The notes under the pieces: model-generated
Seen by the model: the letters and a program-made list of their open reading frames with translations, nothing else
Database searches by the model: none
What the model was told of the DNA's origin: nothing
From: Rhizobiaceae bacterium
Lineage (GTDB): Bacteria; Pseudomonadota; Alphaproteobacteria; Rhizobiales; Rhizobiaceae
NCBI GenBank assembly: GCA_025458045.1
Contig: JALOTE010000013.1
Coordinates: 1 to 34,437 of the forward strand
Direction: 5' to 3'
DNA: 34,437 nucleotides
Position numbers and translations under genes: made by a program
Part shown: positions 1-8,843 of the stretch, in pieces
Layout of the letters: each line of letters starts with the position of its first letter
Position numbering within the stretch: the first letter of the stretch is position 1

Positions 1-843
1 GGCGTTCGCATCGGCGCGCGCCATCAGGCCCTTCAACCCGCCGATGGAGGCCGCCCAATCCAGCGCCGCGATGTAATCTTCGACGCAGAGCATGGACGGC
101 GTGTTGATCGTCTCGCCCTTGAAGATGCCGTCGATCAGCTTGCCGCCCGAGGTGAGGCGGAAGATTTTCGGCAGCGGCCAGGCTGGCTTGTAGGTGAGAA
201 GCCGCTCGACGGCGCGCGGGCTGAGGATCAGCATGCCATGCGCGGCCTCGCCGCCCAGCACCTTCTGCCAGGAGAACGTCACCACATCGAGCTTGGCAAA
301 ATCCATGTCCTGCGCGAATGCCGAAGACGTGGCGTCGCAGATTGTCAGACCCTCGCGGGTCGCTGGAATGAAACCGGCGTCAGGCACACGCACGCCCGAT
401 GTCGTGCCGTTCCAGGTGAACACCACATCGCGGTTGAAGTCGATCTGCTTGAGATCAGGCAGTTGGCCGTAAGGGGCCTTGATGGTGCGGCAATCGGCGA
501 GCTTCAATTGCTTGACGGCATCCGTCACCCAGCCATCGCCGAAGCTTTCCCACGAAACCATGTCGACGCCGCGCGCGCCGAGCAGGTTCCACATCGCCAT
601 CTCGACCGCGCCTGTATCGGATGCGGGCACGATGCCGATCAGGTAATCGGCCGGAACGCCGAGAATCGCACGCGTCTTGTCGATGGCCTCGGCGAGCTTC
701 GCCTTGCCCGGCTTGGCGCGGTGCGACCGGCCGAGCGGCGCGCCCTTCAGATGGTCCAGCGACCACCCGGGGAATTTTGCGCAAGGGCCTGACGAAAATT
801 GGGGGTTTGCCGGGCGCGACGCCGGCTTCGATGCGCTGCTCAT
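1..843 (-). CDS. serC: Phosphoserine aminotransferase (partial, C-terminus outside window)
   Basis: This is a PLP-dependent enzyme of serine biosynthesis that converts 3-phosphohydroxypyruvate and glutamate to phosphoserine and 2-oxoglutarate in the cytoplasm. I translated it by hand from an ATG at 843. The N-terminus carries the SerC hallmark [11 protein letters not shown] followed by [10 protein letters not shown], which is the alphaproteobacterial/archaeal SerC type rather than the E. coli type. The segment [15 protein letters not shown] holds the Schiff-base lysine at about residue 194. The frame is open for 281 codons to the window edge, so the gene is cut by the window and not by mutation. 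An AAGGA-like ribosome site lies 5' of the ATG. No partner gene (serA or serB) is visible here. Confidence 0.95.
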   Translation of the reverse strand, partial: MSSASKPASRPANPQFSSGPCAKFPGWSLDHLKGAPLGRSHRAKPGKAKLAEAIDKTRAILGVPADYLIGIVPASDTGAVEMAMWNLLGARGVDMVSWESFGDGWVTDAVKQLKLADCRTIKAPYGQLPDLKQIDFNRDVVFTWNGTTSGVRVPDAGFIPATREGLTICDATSSAFAQDMDFAKLDVVTFSWQKVLGGEAAHGMLILSPRAVERLLTYKPAWPLPKIFRLTSGGKLIDGIFKGETINTPSMLCVEDYIAALDWAASIGGLKGLMARADANA

Positions 844-966
844 GAGCCTATCCTTCCAGATAGTATGGCCTCTCGTTGGGGAGAGGTGTCCCATCGCGGC
901 GTTTATGGAAAGGCGGCAGTCCGGTCAAGTCGCTTGCGGCACAACTTCAGTCGCAGAAATGCAAAC

Positions 967-982
967 GGCGCCCAAAGGCGCC
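967..982 (-). terminator. Possible terminator hairpin downstream of the first porin-like gene
   Basis: GGCGCC, a 4-nt CAAA spacer and GGCGCC form a perfect hairpin just past the stop of the beta-barrel gene ending at 1011. Read on the minus strand it is followed by a moderately T-rich stretch (GTTTGCATTTC). The T-run is not continuous, so the call is tentative. Confidence 0.45.
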
Positions 983-1010
983 GCCGTTGTCAAACAGAGG
1001 ACGAACGCCC

Positions 1011-1868
1011 TCACCAGAGCGAATAGCGAATCCCGAGGCGCACATCATGGCGTTCAAGACCCTTGTCATAGCCTTGTGTGCCTTGCGCGCCGGCGGCCTG
1101 GCTGTCCGGGTCGAAGGCGAACATCGCGCCACCGTCGATCTTGGTGTATTTGTAGCCGAGGTCGAGTTTCAGGTTCTGCGTCACGTCATAGGATGCGCCG
1201 GCCATCAGCGCATAGGTGAAGCGGGCGTCCGTTTCTCCGGCGTGGACAGCCACATCCACCGGAGACGGGCCGGGCGGGCACGCTGCCGTGCCGTCGACGC
1301 AGAACAAGGCGTTGGTCAGGCCGCCATAGTTGATCCAGGTGAAGCCTGCGCCGGCACCGACATAAGGGGTGATGCCAACAAAGGTTCCCAGATCGACATA
1401 GCCATTCGCCATTGCCGTGTAGGCGTCATAGGTGGCGGCGTCGGTCGAACGGCAGGTTGTCCCGACATAGGTCGGGTCGGTCGAGCAGGGCTGGTTTGAG
1501 GCCGTGGTGCCCTGAAAGTCGCCACTGAACATGTCGATGGTGGCATCGCCGCGGAACCACTGGTTGAACTGGTAGCCGACGCCAAGGCCGCCTGAGAAAT
1601 CCTGGCTGAGCCCGCCTGTCACGAAGTCGGCCGAGCCATAGCTGTTCGTCGCCGGATCGTAGGTGTTGTAGTGGAAAGGCCCGTCACTTTCGGACACGGC
1701 GTAGCCGATGTCGGCGCGCAGATACCAGCCATTGCCGATCTCCACCGGGACGATTTCCGGGGCCTGCTCCACGAAGATCGGCGCATCCAGATCGGCCGAG
1801 AATGCGGCGGGCACGAAAGCGGCGAACGCGACGCCGGCGGTGAGAAGTGTCCTGAACGCACGAACCAT
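1011..1868 (-). CDS. Outer-membrane beta-barrel protein (Omp25/Omp31-like porin family)
   Basis: The protein has 285 residues. A signal peptide (MVRAFRTLLT with a hydrophobic run) is probably cleaved after FSA at about residue 24. The mature part has alternating strands with repeated barrel signatures: GWYLRADIGY near the start, GVGYQFNQWFRGDATIDM, AYVDLGTFVGITPYVGAGAGF, and the closing strand HDVRLGIRYSLW ending in a terminal aromatic, as expected for BAM-dependent insertion. This architecture is the small 8-strand barrel family common in Rhizobiales. I chose the ATG at 1868 because GGGAG lies before it and the signal peptide starts there; a longer reading from 1955 lacks support. The next gene upstream (2042-2917) is a paralogue-like barrel, with a strong terminator between them, so this gene probably has its own promoter. 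Its exact role (structural or diffusion) is unknown. Confidence 0.85.
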   Translation of the reverse strand: MVRAFRTLLTAGVAFAAFVPAAFSADLDAPIFVEQAPEIVPVEIGNGWYLRADIGYAVSESDGPFHYNTYDPATNSYGSADFVTGGLSQDFSGGLGVGYQFNQWFRGDATIDMFSGDFQGTTASNQPCSTDPTYVGTTCRSTDAATYDAYTAMANGYVDLGTFVGITPYVGAGAGFTWINYGGLTNALFCVDGTAACPPGPSPVDVAVHAGETDARFTYALMAGASYDVTQNLKLDLGYKYTKIDGGAMFAFDPDSQAAGAQGTQGYDKGLERHDVRLGIRYSLW

Positions 1869-1936
1869 GATGAAACTCCCGATTGCCCGGCCCGGCCGGG
1901 CGGCACTGTCTTCCATCAAAGCATTAACCATGGCAG

Positions 1937-1951
1937 TTAAAGCACGGTTAA
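1937..1951 (-). promoter_or_regulatory. Candidate CtrA box upstream of the barrel gene at 1011-1868
   Basis: On the gene strand the site reads TTAA-CCGTGCT-TTAAC, an exact match to the alphaproteobacterial CtrA consensus TTAA-N7-TTAAC. It lies 69 bp before the chosen ATG, where a cell-cycle promoter would be controlled. A further TTAA at 1924-1927 lies on the gene-proximal side of the box. The match is seen directly; binding is inferred. Confidence 0.55.
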
Positions 1952-1977
1952 GCATGATCTTTCATGAAAAATAATTT

Positions 1978-1995
1978 GGGGCGCCGAAGCGCCCC
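1978..1995 (-). terminator. Rho-independent terminator of the second porin-like gene
   Basis: On the minus strand GGGGCGC, a TTCG tetraloop and GCGCCCC form a perfect 7-bp GC stem followed by AAATTATTTTTC. It sits 46 bp after the stop of the gene ending at 2042 and isolates that gene from the next one. Confidence 0.85.
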
Positions 1996-2041
1996 ATCGA
2001 CAATCAATCATGCGCGTGCAGATTGCGGCCGCGACGTCCCG

Positions 2042-2917
2042 TCACTTGAAAACGGGCTTGTAGGGCTCGATCGGCTCATAGGGTTCGATCGGCTGGGGCT
2101 TGGCGCCGCAACCCGTGCCACCCTTTCCGCCGAATGTGTAGCGCGCGCCGAGACGGAAATCATGGGCGTCAATGCCCTTGTCGTAGCCGGAACCCGGGTT
2201 GCCGCTGTGCGCGATGCCGAACATCTTGCCACCGGCAATGTTGCGGTAGCGGTAGCCTGCATCGATGGCGAGGCAGTCCGTCACGTCATAGGATACGCCC
2301 GCCATGGCGGCATAGGTGAAACGCCATTCTGAACCGCCGGGATGCGTGTCGTCGGTGCACAGCGCGGGATCGACGCCGGGGCGGCAATCATTGGTGAGCG
2401 TGCCCCAATTGACATGCGTGCCGCCGATGCCGGCACCGACATAGGGGGTGAAACCATTGAAGTGGCCGAGATCGACATAGGCGTTGGCGAGCAGGGACAG
2501 TGCGGAGAGCTTCTGCGTGTCGTCGGTACAGATCGCGCCTGCGGGGCCGCAAAAGCTGTTCCCCTTGAATTTGCTCTGCTGGTAGTCGGCCGTGAGATCA
2601 AACCGGAGGTAGTGGCCGGTATCGTAGCCAATGCCGCCGCCGAAGATCGCGCCGTCGCTGAGTTCGCCACGCAGGAGGCCGGTCGAGAAATTGCCACCGA
2701 TCGGATCAAAGGTGTCATAATGAATGTCGCCGATCGAGGTCATCGAGTAGCCGACATCGCCGCGGATGTACCAGCCGCCGGTTTTCACCGGCTCGATGAT
2801 CGGCAGGATCGGTGCTTCGATGACGGGCGGATCAATGATGTCGGCCGCCATGGCAAGCGTGCTGATGCTGGACAGAAGCGCTGCGACGGCAGCGACGGAT
2901 ACGCGCGAATGAACCAT
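2042..2917 (-). CDS. Outer-membrane beta-barrel protein with a proline-rich C-terminal tail
   Basis: The protein has 291 residues. The signal peptide MVHSRVSVAA... is probably cleaved after AMA at about residue 24. The barrel resembles the neighbour at 1011-1868 in its landmarks: GGWYIRGDVGYSM, IHYDTFDPIG, NAYVDLGHFNGFTPYVGAGIG, TYAAMAGVSYDVTDCLAIDAGYRYRNI and HDFRLGARYTFG. The two genes are therefore likely paralogues. Instead of ending at the aromatic last strand, this protein continues for about 27 residues with GGKGGTGCGAKPQ and two PIEPY repeats. Such a tail is unusual for a BAM substrate, whose last strand normally forms the C-terminus. The ATG at 2917 follows AAAGGATTGGGTC. A strong terminator follows the gene and a CtrA-like box precedes it. 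Confidence 0.85.
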   Translation of the reverse strand: MVHSRVSVAAVAALLSSISTLAMAADIIDPPVIEAPILPIIEPVKTGGWYIRGDVGYSMTSIGDIHYDTFDPIGGNFSTGLLRGELSDGAIFGGGIGYDTGHYLRFDLTADYQQSKFKGNSFCGPAGAICTDDTQKLSALSLLANAYVDLGHFNGFTPYVGAGIGGTHVNWGTLTNDCRPGVDPALCTDDTHPGGSEWRFTYAAMAGVSYDVTDCLAIDAGYRYRNIAGGKMFGIAHSGNPGSGYDKGIDAHDFRLGARYTFGGKGGTGCGAKPQPIEPYEPIEPYKPVFK

Positions 2918-2988
2918 GACCCAATCCTTTACTCATGATGGCCGCACGCGCGGCTCAAGGTCTGGTTAGGGATAATGGGGGGTAAAGG

Positions 2989-3003
2989 TTAAATCGCACT
3001 TAA
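2989..3003 (-). promoter_or_regulatory. Candidate CtrA box upstream of the barrel gene at 2042-2917
   Basis: GGTTAA, a 7-bp spacer (ATCGCAC) and TTAACC form a perfect inverted repeat that also matches TTAA-N7-TTAAC on both strands. It lies 72 bp before the ATG, almost the same distance as the box in front of the neighbouring barrel gene. The sequence match is direct; CtrA control is inferred. Confidence 0.6.
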
Positions 3004-3010
3004 CCGTAAC

Positions 3011-3045
3011 GATTCACCATAAGCTGATGAAATCTTAACGGATTC
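3011..3045. promoter_or_regulatory. Pair of CcrM methylation sites (GANTC) beside the CtrA box
   Basis: GATTC occurs at 3011-3015 and 3041-3045, on the upstream side of the CtrA-like box that serves the barrel gene at 2042-2917. In alphaproteobacteria GANTC is methylated by CcrM and read by GcrA at cell-cycle promoters. Two sites in 35 bp next to a CtrA box is suggestive but not proof. Confidence 0.35.
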
Positions 3046-3118
3046 TCAATTCACGCCATGCGCCGCGACACCGCCCTGCGCGGCCTTCTTGCCACAAAAT
3101 GCCGGAAATTCAGCGGCT

Positions 3119-4471
3119 TCAGGCGGCTTCGCGATATCTGGAGATCACGTCGACCAGATCATTGACGACCTTTTCGACCAGCATCTGGTCATCGCCCTCC
3201 GCCATCACGCGGATCAGCGGCTCGGTGCCCGACGGGCGGATGACAAGGCGGCCGGTATTGCCAAGCCGCTGTTCAGCCTCGGCGATCGCGATCTTCACCG
3301 GGGCCTGCGACAAGGGTTGGCCACCATTGAGGCGGACATTCTTCAAGAGTTGCGGCACCGGATCGAACTGGCGGCAAATCTCGCTCACCGGCTTTCCGGA
3401 TTGCTTCATCGCGCTCAAGACTTGCAAGGCCGACACCAGCCCGTCACCGGTCGTGCCGAAATCCGACAGCACGACATGGCCCGACTGTTCGCCGCCAATG
3501 TTGAGGCCGTTCGCCCGCATGTGTTCGACCACATAGCGGTCACCCACCTTGGTGCGGTGCAACTGCAGGTTCAGGCGCTGCATGAAGCGCTCAAGGCCCA
3601 GATTGGACATGATGGTGGCGACCAGCCCGCCGCCTTCCAGCCGCCCCGCCTCGTGCCAGGAGCGCGCGATCAACGCCATGATCTGGTCGCCATCGATCAC
3701 CGCGCCGGTCTCATCGACAAGGATCACGCGATCGGCGTCACCATCGAGCGCGATGCCGATGTCGGCGCGCACCTCATGCACCTTTCGCGACAGGGCGACG
3801 GGATGCGTGGAACCGCAATCGCGGTTGATATTGGTGCCATCCGGCTCGACGCCGATGGAAATCACCTCCGCGCCCAGTTCCCACAGGGCGGCCGGGGCCA
3901 CCTTGTAGGCTGCGCCATTGGCGCAATCGATGACGACACGCAACCCTTCCAGCGAGACATTGCGCGGCAGCGTCCGCTTGGCGAATTCGATGTAGCGGTC
4001 ATGCACGCCGTCGATGCGTTTCGCCCGCCCCAGCCCCTTGCCCTGCGGCAAGGACAGGCTGCCCGCCTGATCGACCAGCGCTTCGATGTCGGCTTCGATG
4101 GCATCGTTCAGCTTGTAGCCGTCCGGGCCGAACAGCTTGATTCCGTTGTCGTCGAACGGGTTGTGCGAGGCGGAAATCATCACGCCCATGTCGGCGCGCA
4201 GCGAACGCGTCAGCATGGCGACGGCAGGCGTCGGGATCGGACCCAGCAGGAACACGTCGACACCGGCCGATGTGAAGCCCGCGACCATCGCGCTTTCGAT
4301 CATGTAGCCGGACAGCCGCGTATCCTTGCCGATCACGACGCGCATGCGCTCGCCGCGCGCCGGAAAGCTGCGGCCTGCCGCAATCGCCACACGCATCGCC
4401 AGTTCAGGGCTCATCTTCGGCGTGTTCGCGCGTCCGCGGATGCCATCCGTGCCGAAATACTTGCCAGCCAT
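3119..4471 (-). CDS. glmM: Phosphoglucosamine mutase
   Basis: This enzyme interconverts glucosamine-6-phosphate and glucosamine-1-phosphate on the way to UDP-GlcNAc, feeding peptidoglycan and lipid A. The 450 residues are full length for GlmM. Visible motifs are [10 protein letters not shown] at the N-terminus, the phosphoserine loop [13 protein letters not shown] with catalytic Ser102, the Mg-binding loop DGDADR at 243-248, and the C-terminal sugar-phosphate loop [12 protein letters not shown]. The ATG at 4471 follows AGAGGGG. It lies downstream of ftsH on the same strand, as in many alphaproteobacteria. It is separated from ftsH by 306 bp with a terminator, so it likely has its own promoter. 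Confidence 0.97.
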   Translation of the reverse strand: MAGKYFGTDGIRGRANTPKMSPELAMRVAIAAGRSFPARGERMRVVIGKDTRLSGYMIESAMVAGFTSAGVDVFLLGPIPTPAVAMLTRSLRADMGVMISASHNPFDDNGIKLFGPDGYKLNDAIEADIEALVDQAGSLSLPQGKGLGRAKRIDGVHDRYIEFAKRTLPRNVSLEGLRVVIDCANGAAYKVAPAALWELGAEVISIGVEPDGTNINRDCGSTHPVALSRKVHEVRADIGIALDGDADRVILVDETGAVIDGDQIMALIARSWHEAGRLEGGGLVATIMSNLGLERFMQRLNLQLHRTKVGDRYVVEHMRANGLNIGGEQSGHVVLSDFGTTGDGLVSALQVLSAMKQSGKPVSEICRQFDPVPQLLKNVRLNGGQPLSQAPVKIAIAEAEQRLGNTGRLVIRPSGTEPLIRVMAEGDDQMLVEKVVNDLVDVISRYREAA

Positions 4472-4553
4472 GCCCCAAACCCCTCTTCATCATTTTGCTT
4501 TCACTTTGATGGACTCATCAAAACGAAAGCAGAATGATCAGATTCAAAACCGA

Positions 4554-4602
4554 GAGCATGCCGTTTCCGATCAACCGGCTTCCACTTGATCGCAGCATGC
4601 TC
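4554..4602. repeat. Palindromic intergenic repeat (GAGCATGC...GCATGCTC)
   Basis: The outer arms GAGCATGC (4554-4561) and GCATGCTC (4595-4602) and the inner arms GATCAA (4569-4574) and TTGATC (4586-4591) nest into one imperfect hairpin around AACCGGCTTCCACTT. This resembles the widespread Rhizobiales intergenic palindrome of the form GAGCATGATC...AACCGGTTTCCACTT...GATCATGCTC. Family assignment is from memory of that pattern. Confidence 0.6.
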
Positions 4603-4734
4603 TTGCGCCGCCGATTCACTGATGCGGCGACCGGTGATCCCATACCACCGAGCGAAGTTTAAGACAAAAAGTGTGAACGACCGTTACCAAACGCGAGCGC
4701 CACGGCGATGCCGCATCAAAACATGTCATGAAAA

Positions 4735-4752
4735 GGCCGCCCGCAGGCGGCC
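4735..4752 (-). terminator. Rho-independent terminator of ftsH
   Basis: On the minus strand GGCCGCC, a TGCG loop and GGCGGCC are followed by TTTTC, 26 bp after the ftsH stop codon. Confidence 0.8.
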
Positions 4753-4777
4753 CTTGAGCATGCCATGTCAGCGACCG

Positions 4778-6724
4778 TCAGCCTTGCGGCTGCGGTTCCA
4801 TGCCCGCGTCCGGCTCGCCCGCCTTTTTGCGGCGGCCGCCCGCACCGGCCTTCGGCACGGCAGACCCACGTGAAGGAGGCGTGTCGTCGCCAAGGTCGCG
4901 CGCGGGTTTTTCGCCCGCAATGATCGCCTTGATCTCGTCGCCGGACAGCGTCTCATATTCGAGCAGCCCTTCGGCAATCGCGATCCATTCCTTGCGATGC
5001 TTGGTCAGGATGGTCTTCGCGCCTGCATAGGCTTCATCGACCAGACGCTTCACTTCGCCGTCGATCACCTGCGCGGTGGATTCCGACACGTTTTTCGATT
5101 GCGCGACAGAATGGCCGAGGAACACCTCCTGCTGGTTTTCGCCATAGGCGACCTGGCCAAGCTTGTCGGAGAAGCCCCATTGCGTGACCATGGCGCGGGC
5201 AAGCTTGGTCGCCTGCTCGATGTCGGAAGACGCGCCGGAGGTGATGTTCTCCTTGCCGAAGTGCAACTCTTCCGCCACGCGCCCGCCCATCATGATGATG
5301 AGGCGCGACGTCATGTATTTATAGCTCATCGAATAGCGGTCGCCTTCGGGAAGCTGCATCACCATGCCGAGCGCGCGGCCGCGCGGAATGATCGTCGCCT
5401 TGTGCAACGGGTCGGCCGCCTCGACCTTCAGCGCGGTGATTGCGTGACCGGCCTCGTGATAGGCGGTCAGTTCCTTTTCCTTCTGCGTCATGGCGGAGTT
5501 GCGGCGTTCCGCACCCATCATGATCTTGTCCTTGGCGTCCTCGAATTCCTGCATGGTGACAAGGCGCTTGTTGCGCCGCGCCGCCAGCAGGGCCGATTCA
5601 TTGACAAGGTTCATCAGATCGGCGCCCGAGAAGCCGGGCGTGCCGCGCGCGATGGTTTTCAGGTCCACGTTCGGCGCAAGCGGCACGTTGCGGATGTGCA
5701 CCTTCAGGATCTTCTCGCGGCCCGTCACATCCGGGTTCGGCACGACGACCTGACGGTCGAAGCGGCCCGGACGCAGCAGCGCCGGATCGAGAACATCGGG
5801 CCGGTTGGTGGCCGCGATCAGGATGATCGACTCGTTGGCCTCAAAGCCGTCCATCTCGACGAGGAGCTGGTTCAGCGTCTGCTCGCGCTCGTCATTGCCG
5901 CCGCCGAGGCCGGCGCCGCGATGACGGCCGACAGCGTCGATCTCATCGATGAAGATGATGCAAGGCGAGTTCTTCTTGGCCTGCTCGAACATGTCGCGCA
6001 CGCGGCTCGCGCCGACGCCGACAAACATTTCAACGAAGTCCGAACCGGAAATCGTGAAGAACGGAACGTTCGCCTCGCCCGCCACGGCGCGCGCGATCAG
6101 CGTCTTGCCGGTGCCCGGAGGGCCGACAAGCAGCACGCCTTTCGGGATCTTGCCGCCAAGGCGCTGGAACTTCTGCGGATCGCGCAGGAATTCGACGATC
6201 TCCTCAAGGTCGGCCTTCGCCTCTTCCACGCCCGCCACATCGTCAAAGGTCACACGGCCATGCGCTTCCGTCAGAAGCTTGGCGCGCGACTTGCCAAAGC
6301 CCATGGCGCGGCCCGTGCCCGATTGCATCTGGCGCATGAAGAAGATCCAGACGCCGAGGATGATGATCATGGGCAACCACGACAACAAAATGCCCAAGAG
6401 CGAGTTCGATCCGTCGGTGACGGGCTTCGCCGCGATCACGACGCCCTTCTGTTCAAGCCGCTGCACCAATGTCGGGTCGCCCGGCGAGAAGGTGGCAAAG
6501 CCGGTCGGCTGGTCATTGTAGGACCCGACAATCTGGTCGCCGGAAATCGTGACAGACTTGATGCGGCCCTGATCGAGATCGCGGATGAACTGCGAATAGG
6601 CGATCTCGCGTGACGACGATCCCGCCGTGCCCGCATTCTGGGGTGACGAAAACAGATTGAACAGGGCAATCAACAGGAGGCCGATCACCGCCCAGAGTGC
6701 GAGATTGCGCATGTTGTGGTTCAT
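4778..6724 (-). CDS. ftsH: ATP-dependent zinc metalloprotease FtsH
   Basis: This is a membrane-anchored AAA+ protease that degrades misfolded membrane proteins and regulatory targets such as sigma-32 and LpxC. The 648 residues show a transmembrane segment at about 8-25, a periplasmic domain, and a second segment at about 109-130. The AAA module carries Walker A GPPGTGKT (201-208), Walker B FIDE (258-261) and the second region of homology with LLRPGRFDR (arginines 318 and 321). The zinc motif HEAGH is at 423-427. The tail after about 610 is Gly/Pro/Lys-rich and variable. The ATG at 6724 follows GAGG. It lies 30 bp after tilS in the same direction and ends at a clear terminator. RpoH, encoded at 16717-17604, would be an expected substrate by family knowledge. 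Confidence 0.98.
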   Translation of the reverse strand: MNHNMRNLALWAVIGLLLIALFNLFSSPQNAGTAGSSSREIAYSQFIRDLDQGRIKSVTISGDQIVGSYNDQPTGFATFSPGDPTLVQRLEQKGVVIAAKPVTDGSNSLLGILLSWLPMIIILGVWIFFMRQMQSGTGRAMGFGKSRAKLLTEAHGRVTFDDVAGVEEAKADLEEIVEFLRDPQKFQRLGGKIPKGVLLVGPPGTGKTLIARAVAGEANVPFFTISGSDFVEMFVGVGASRVRDMFEQAKKNSPCIIFIDEIDAVGRHRGAGLGGGNDEREQTLNQLLVEMDGFEANESIILIAATNRPDVLDPALLRPGRFDRQVVVPNPDVTGREKILKVHIRNVPLAPNVDLKTIARGTPGFSGADLMNLVNESALLAARRNKRLVTMQEFEDAKDKIMMGAERRNSAMTQKEKELTAYHEAGHAITALKVEAADPLHKATIIPRGRALGMVMQLPEGDRYSMSYKYMTSRLIIMMGGRVAEELHFGKENITSGASSDIEQATKLARAMVTQWGFSDKLGQVAYGENQQEVFLGHSVAQSKNVSESTAQVIDGEVKRLVDEAYAGAKTILTKHRKEWIAIAEGLLEYETLSGDEIKAIIAGEKPARDLGDDTPPSRGSAVPKAGAGGRRKKAGEPDAGMEPQPQG

Positions 6725-6754
6725 TGGGGTGCCTCGCGGGCGGCCTGAAGGCCG

Positions 6755-7960
6755 TCAATCCAAAGTGATGTCAGGAAGATAGGCACGGCTTTCGTGAAAG
6801 CCAATGGCACTGATGGCGCATTCGCCGTCCAAATGGTCGCGGCGGCCACTTCCTGCCGGTGTGGTGAATGGCGGCACAGGCGGTGGGGCATCAAGCACAG
6901 TCGCCAATTGGCGCGCCAGCGGCAACAGGCTTTCGGCGCACAGGAACGAGAACGGAGACACAGCGCCAAAGCCGAACGGGAGGGTGGCATGGCGCGGATC
7001 GCGGGCGAAGCGCACCGCGCCGCCGGCCTTGGCAAACCGCAGACGGCAGACCGCATAGCCCGCGCCATTCGGGGCGGCCTCGAGCAGAGCACGCAGGTGC
7101 TCGCCTTGCGCCTGCGTTGCGGGCCACGGCGAACCATCCAATGCAGCGGCGACATAGCGCAAGGCAAACGCCGCCGCATCCGCGCCATGGCCTTGCGCCG
7201 GGCGCAGGCGGATGGATTCACCGGTGCCGCTCACGCTGTCGGCCAGCCATTCGGCCGCACGCCGCGCCAGATCGGCCCGGTCGAGCCGCGCATCATCCAG
7301 CGTGCCGAGACGTTGTCCGCGCCGCAAGGCCGTGCGCACGCGCACACGCTCAAACCGTGGATCATCATTGGATGGATCATCGGCAAACGGAATGCCGAGC
7401 GTGGCGAGATGCGCCCTCAACGCCTGCCGTGACACGCGGAGCAAAGGCCGCACAAGCGTGAAGCGGCCAAGCAGGATTGACACGCGCTCCATCGCTGTCT
7501 CCGGTTTCGCCTGCGCCGCACCGGCCACCAGACGCGCCTGTCGCATCGCCGCCGTCTCGATCACATCATCTTGGGTGTGCGCGGTCAGGATCAGGCTTGC
7601 GTCTTCGGTCGCGGCGGCATCGGCCAGCAGCCGGTACCGCGCCTGCCGCGCTTGCGCCATCAGGGCGGTTGGCGGTTTTTCACCGGTCCATCGAAGCAAG
7701 CGCCACTCCAGCCGGTTCGCCGCACAAAAGCGCCGCACATGGGCGGCTTCGGCTTCAAACCCGGCGCGCAGGCCATGATCAACGGTCAGCACCAACGGAG
7801 CGGGCCAGCCATCGCGGGTGCGGCGACGCAGATACAACGCCAGCATAGCCATGGAGTCGCCACCGCCCGAAACAGCAAGCGCGACGCGATCGTGGCCCGT
7901 CAGTTCTTCAGGTGAAAGGTCAAATGCCGGAAGCTGCGCATCCGGCAGGTCGCTCAGCAT
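6755..7960 (-). CDS. tilS: tRNA(Ile)-lysidine synthetase
   Basis: TilS modifies C34 of the tRNA-Ile with a CAU anticodon to lysidine, so that it reads AUA instead of AUG; it is usually essential. The N-type PP-loop SGGGDS lies at 31-36, followed by VDHGLR and the TilS segments HTQDDVIETAAMR and DPSNDDPRFERVRVR. The 401 residues are slightly shorter than the E. coli protein, as is usual for alphaproteobacteria, with a diverged C-terminal part rich in Ala and Pro. The ATG overlaps the end of cpoB by 7 bp, implying translational coupling, and ftsH follows after 30 bp. Confidence 0.93.
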   Translation of the reverse strand: MLSDLPDAQLPAFDLSPEELTGHDRVALAVSGGGDSMAMLALYLRRRTRDGWPAPLVLTVDHGLRAGFEAEAAHVRRFCAANRLEWRLLRWTGEKPPTALMAQARQARYRLLADAAATEDASLILTAHTQDDVIETAAMRQARLVAGAAQAKPETAMERVSILLGRFTLVRPLLRVSRQALRAHLATLGIPFADDPSNDDPRFERVRVRTALRRGQRLGTLDDARLDRADLARRAAEWLADSVSGTGESIRLRPAQGHGADAAAFALRYVAAALDGSPWPATQAQGEHLRALLEAAPNGAGYAVCRLRFAKAGGAVRFARDPRHATLPFGFGAVSPFSFLCAESLLPLARQLATVLDAPPPVPPFTTPAGSGRRDHLDGECAISAIGFHESRAYLPDITLD

Positions 7961-8811
7961 TGCGCCGCGGCTTTTTCCGTGTCGACGCGCGACTGCAAGG
8001 CCGCGCCTGCTTGCGGGTAGCGCCGCATCACTTCGTTGAACGTTGCGCAGGCAATGTCATTCTTGTTGAGCGCCGCCATCGACACGCCAAGCTTCAGCAG
8101 CGCTTCCGGCGCGCGCGCCGCTTGCGGGTAATCGCGGCTGATCGACAGGAAGTTTTCGGCGGCCTCCGTGTATTTCGCCTGGCCAAGCTGTGACTCTCCC
8201 AGCCAATAGCGCGCGTCTGACGCGCGCTCCGATTGCGGGAACCGCGAGACATGCTCGCGAAACGCGCTCTCGGCGTCGGAATAGTCGCCGGCCAACACAA
8301 GGTTGTAGGCGGAATCAAAAAGCTCGGCATCGCCGAGCCCCGCTGCCACTGCCTGGTTCGTCGCCCCGCCTTGCCCGGCTCCGATCGGGTTGCCTTGGGC
8401 GTCAAAGGTGATCGAGCCGAGATTGGTTGGCGGCGCTCCGGTTCCGGGCTGAGCATTCGGATTCGCGCCACCGGCGACAGCGTTGCCATCGGCCGGGTTT
8501 GCGGGCGCCGCATTGCCTTGCTTTCCGGCTTCGAGTTCCTGGAAGCGGAACTCATTGTCCTTTTGCATCTTGCGGATCATTTCCTGCAGCTCAAGGACCA
8601 TGAAGTTGAGTTCCTCGATGCGCCCGTTCAACTGGCGCACCTGCTCCTCAAGCTGGAACACGCGCGGATCGGTTGTCTGCACATGGATCAACGGCAGGGT
8701 TGATGGCACGTTCGGCGCCACGCTCGGGAGGGGTGTGGCCTGTGCGGCCCCCGCCAGAAGCAATCCCGCCGCCGCCATGCCGATCCGCATCATTGCCCGC
8801 TCCATCGCCAT
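7954..8811 (-). CDS. cpoB: Cell-division coordinator CpoB (YbgF), periplasmic TPR protein
   Basis: CpoB links Tol-Pal outer-membrane constriction with septal peptidoglycan synthesis. From the ATG at 8811 the protein has 285 residues. A signal peptide ends at about AQA (residue 24). A coiled-coil segment (VFQLEEQVRQLNGRIEELNF, continuing as a heptad pattern) drives trimerisation in this family. A Gly/Asn/Pro-rich linker follows, then a C-terminal tetratricopeptide domain beginning at AELFDSAYNLVLAGDYSDAE. The reading frame is open to 8910, but that would overlap pal and place charged residues before the signal peptide. Alternative starts at 8793 or 8790, preceded by GGAG, are also possible. 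It lies 32 bp after pal and overlaps tilS. Confidence 0.92.
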   Translation of the reverse strand: MAMERAMMRIGMAAAGLLLAGAAQATPLPSVAPNVPSTLPLIHVQTTDPRVFQLEEQVRQLNGRIEELNFMVLELQEMIRKMQKDNEFRFQELEAGKQGNAAPANPADGNAVAGGANPNAQPGTGAPPTNLGSITFDAQGNPIGAGQGGATNQAVAAGLGDAELFDSAYNLVLAGDYSDAESAFREHVSRFPQSERASDARYWLGESQLGQAKYTEAAENFLSISRDYPQAARAPEALLKLGVSMAALNKNDIACATFNEVMRRYPQAGAALQSRVDTEKAAAQC

Positions 8812-8843
8812 CCCCGCCTTACGCCTGCCAAACCGGTTGCCGC

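Larger units (their letters stand above)
4472..4777. other. Intergenic region between ftsH and glmM
   Basis: This 306-bp stretch has no gene I can support. It holds the ftsH terminator (4735-4752), a Rhizobiales-type palindromic repeat (4554-4602), and presumably the glmM promoter near 4472-4550, where the sequence is locally AT-richer and has a GATTC site. Confidence 0.7.

Noticed and set aside
3089-4537. 482-codon open frame on the plus strand opposite glmM
   Set aside because: It is a shadow of glmM in GC-rich DNA: no ribosome site, no recognisable domain, and the minus strand gives a complete GlmM with all motifs.
4997-6613. 538-codon open frame opposite ftsH
   Set aside because: Composition is dominated by His, Arg and Asp as in antisense frames of high-GC genes, and FtsH explains the region fully.
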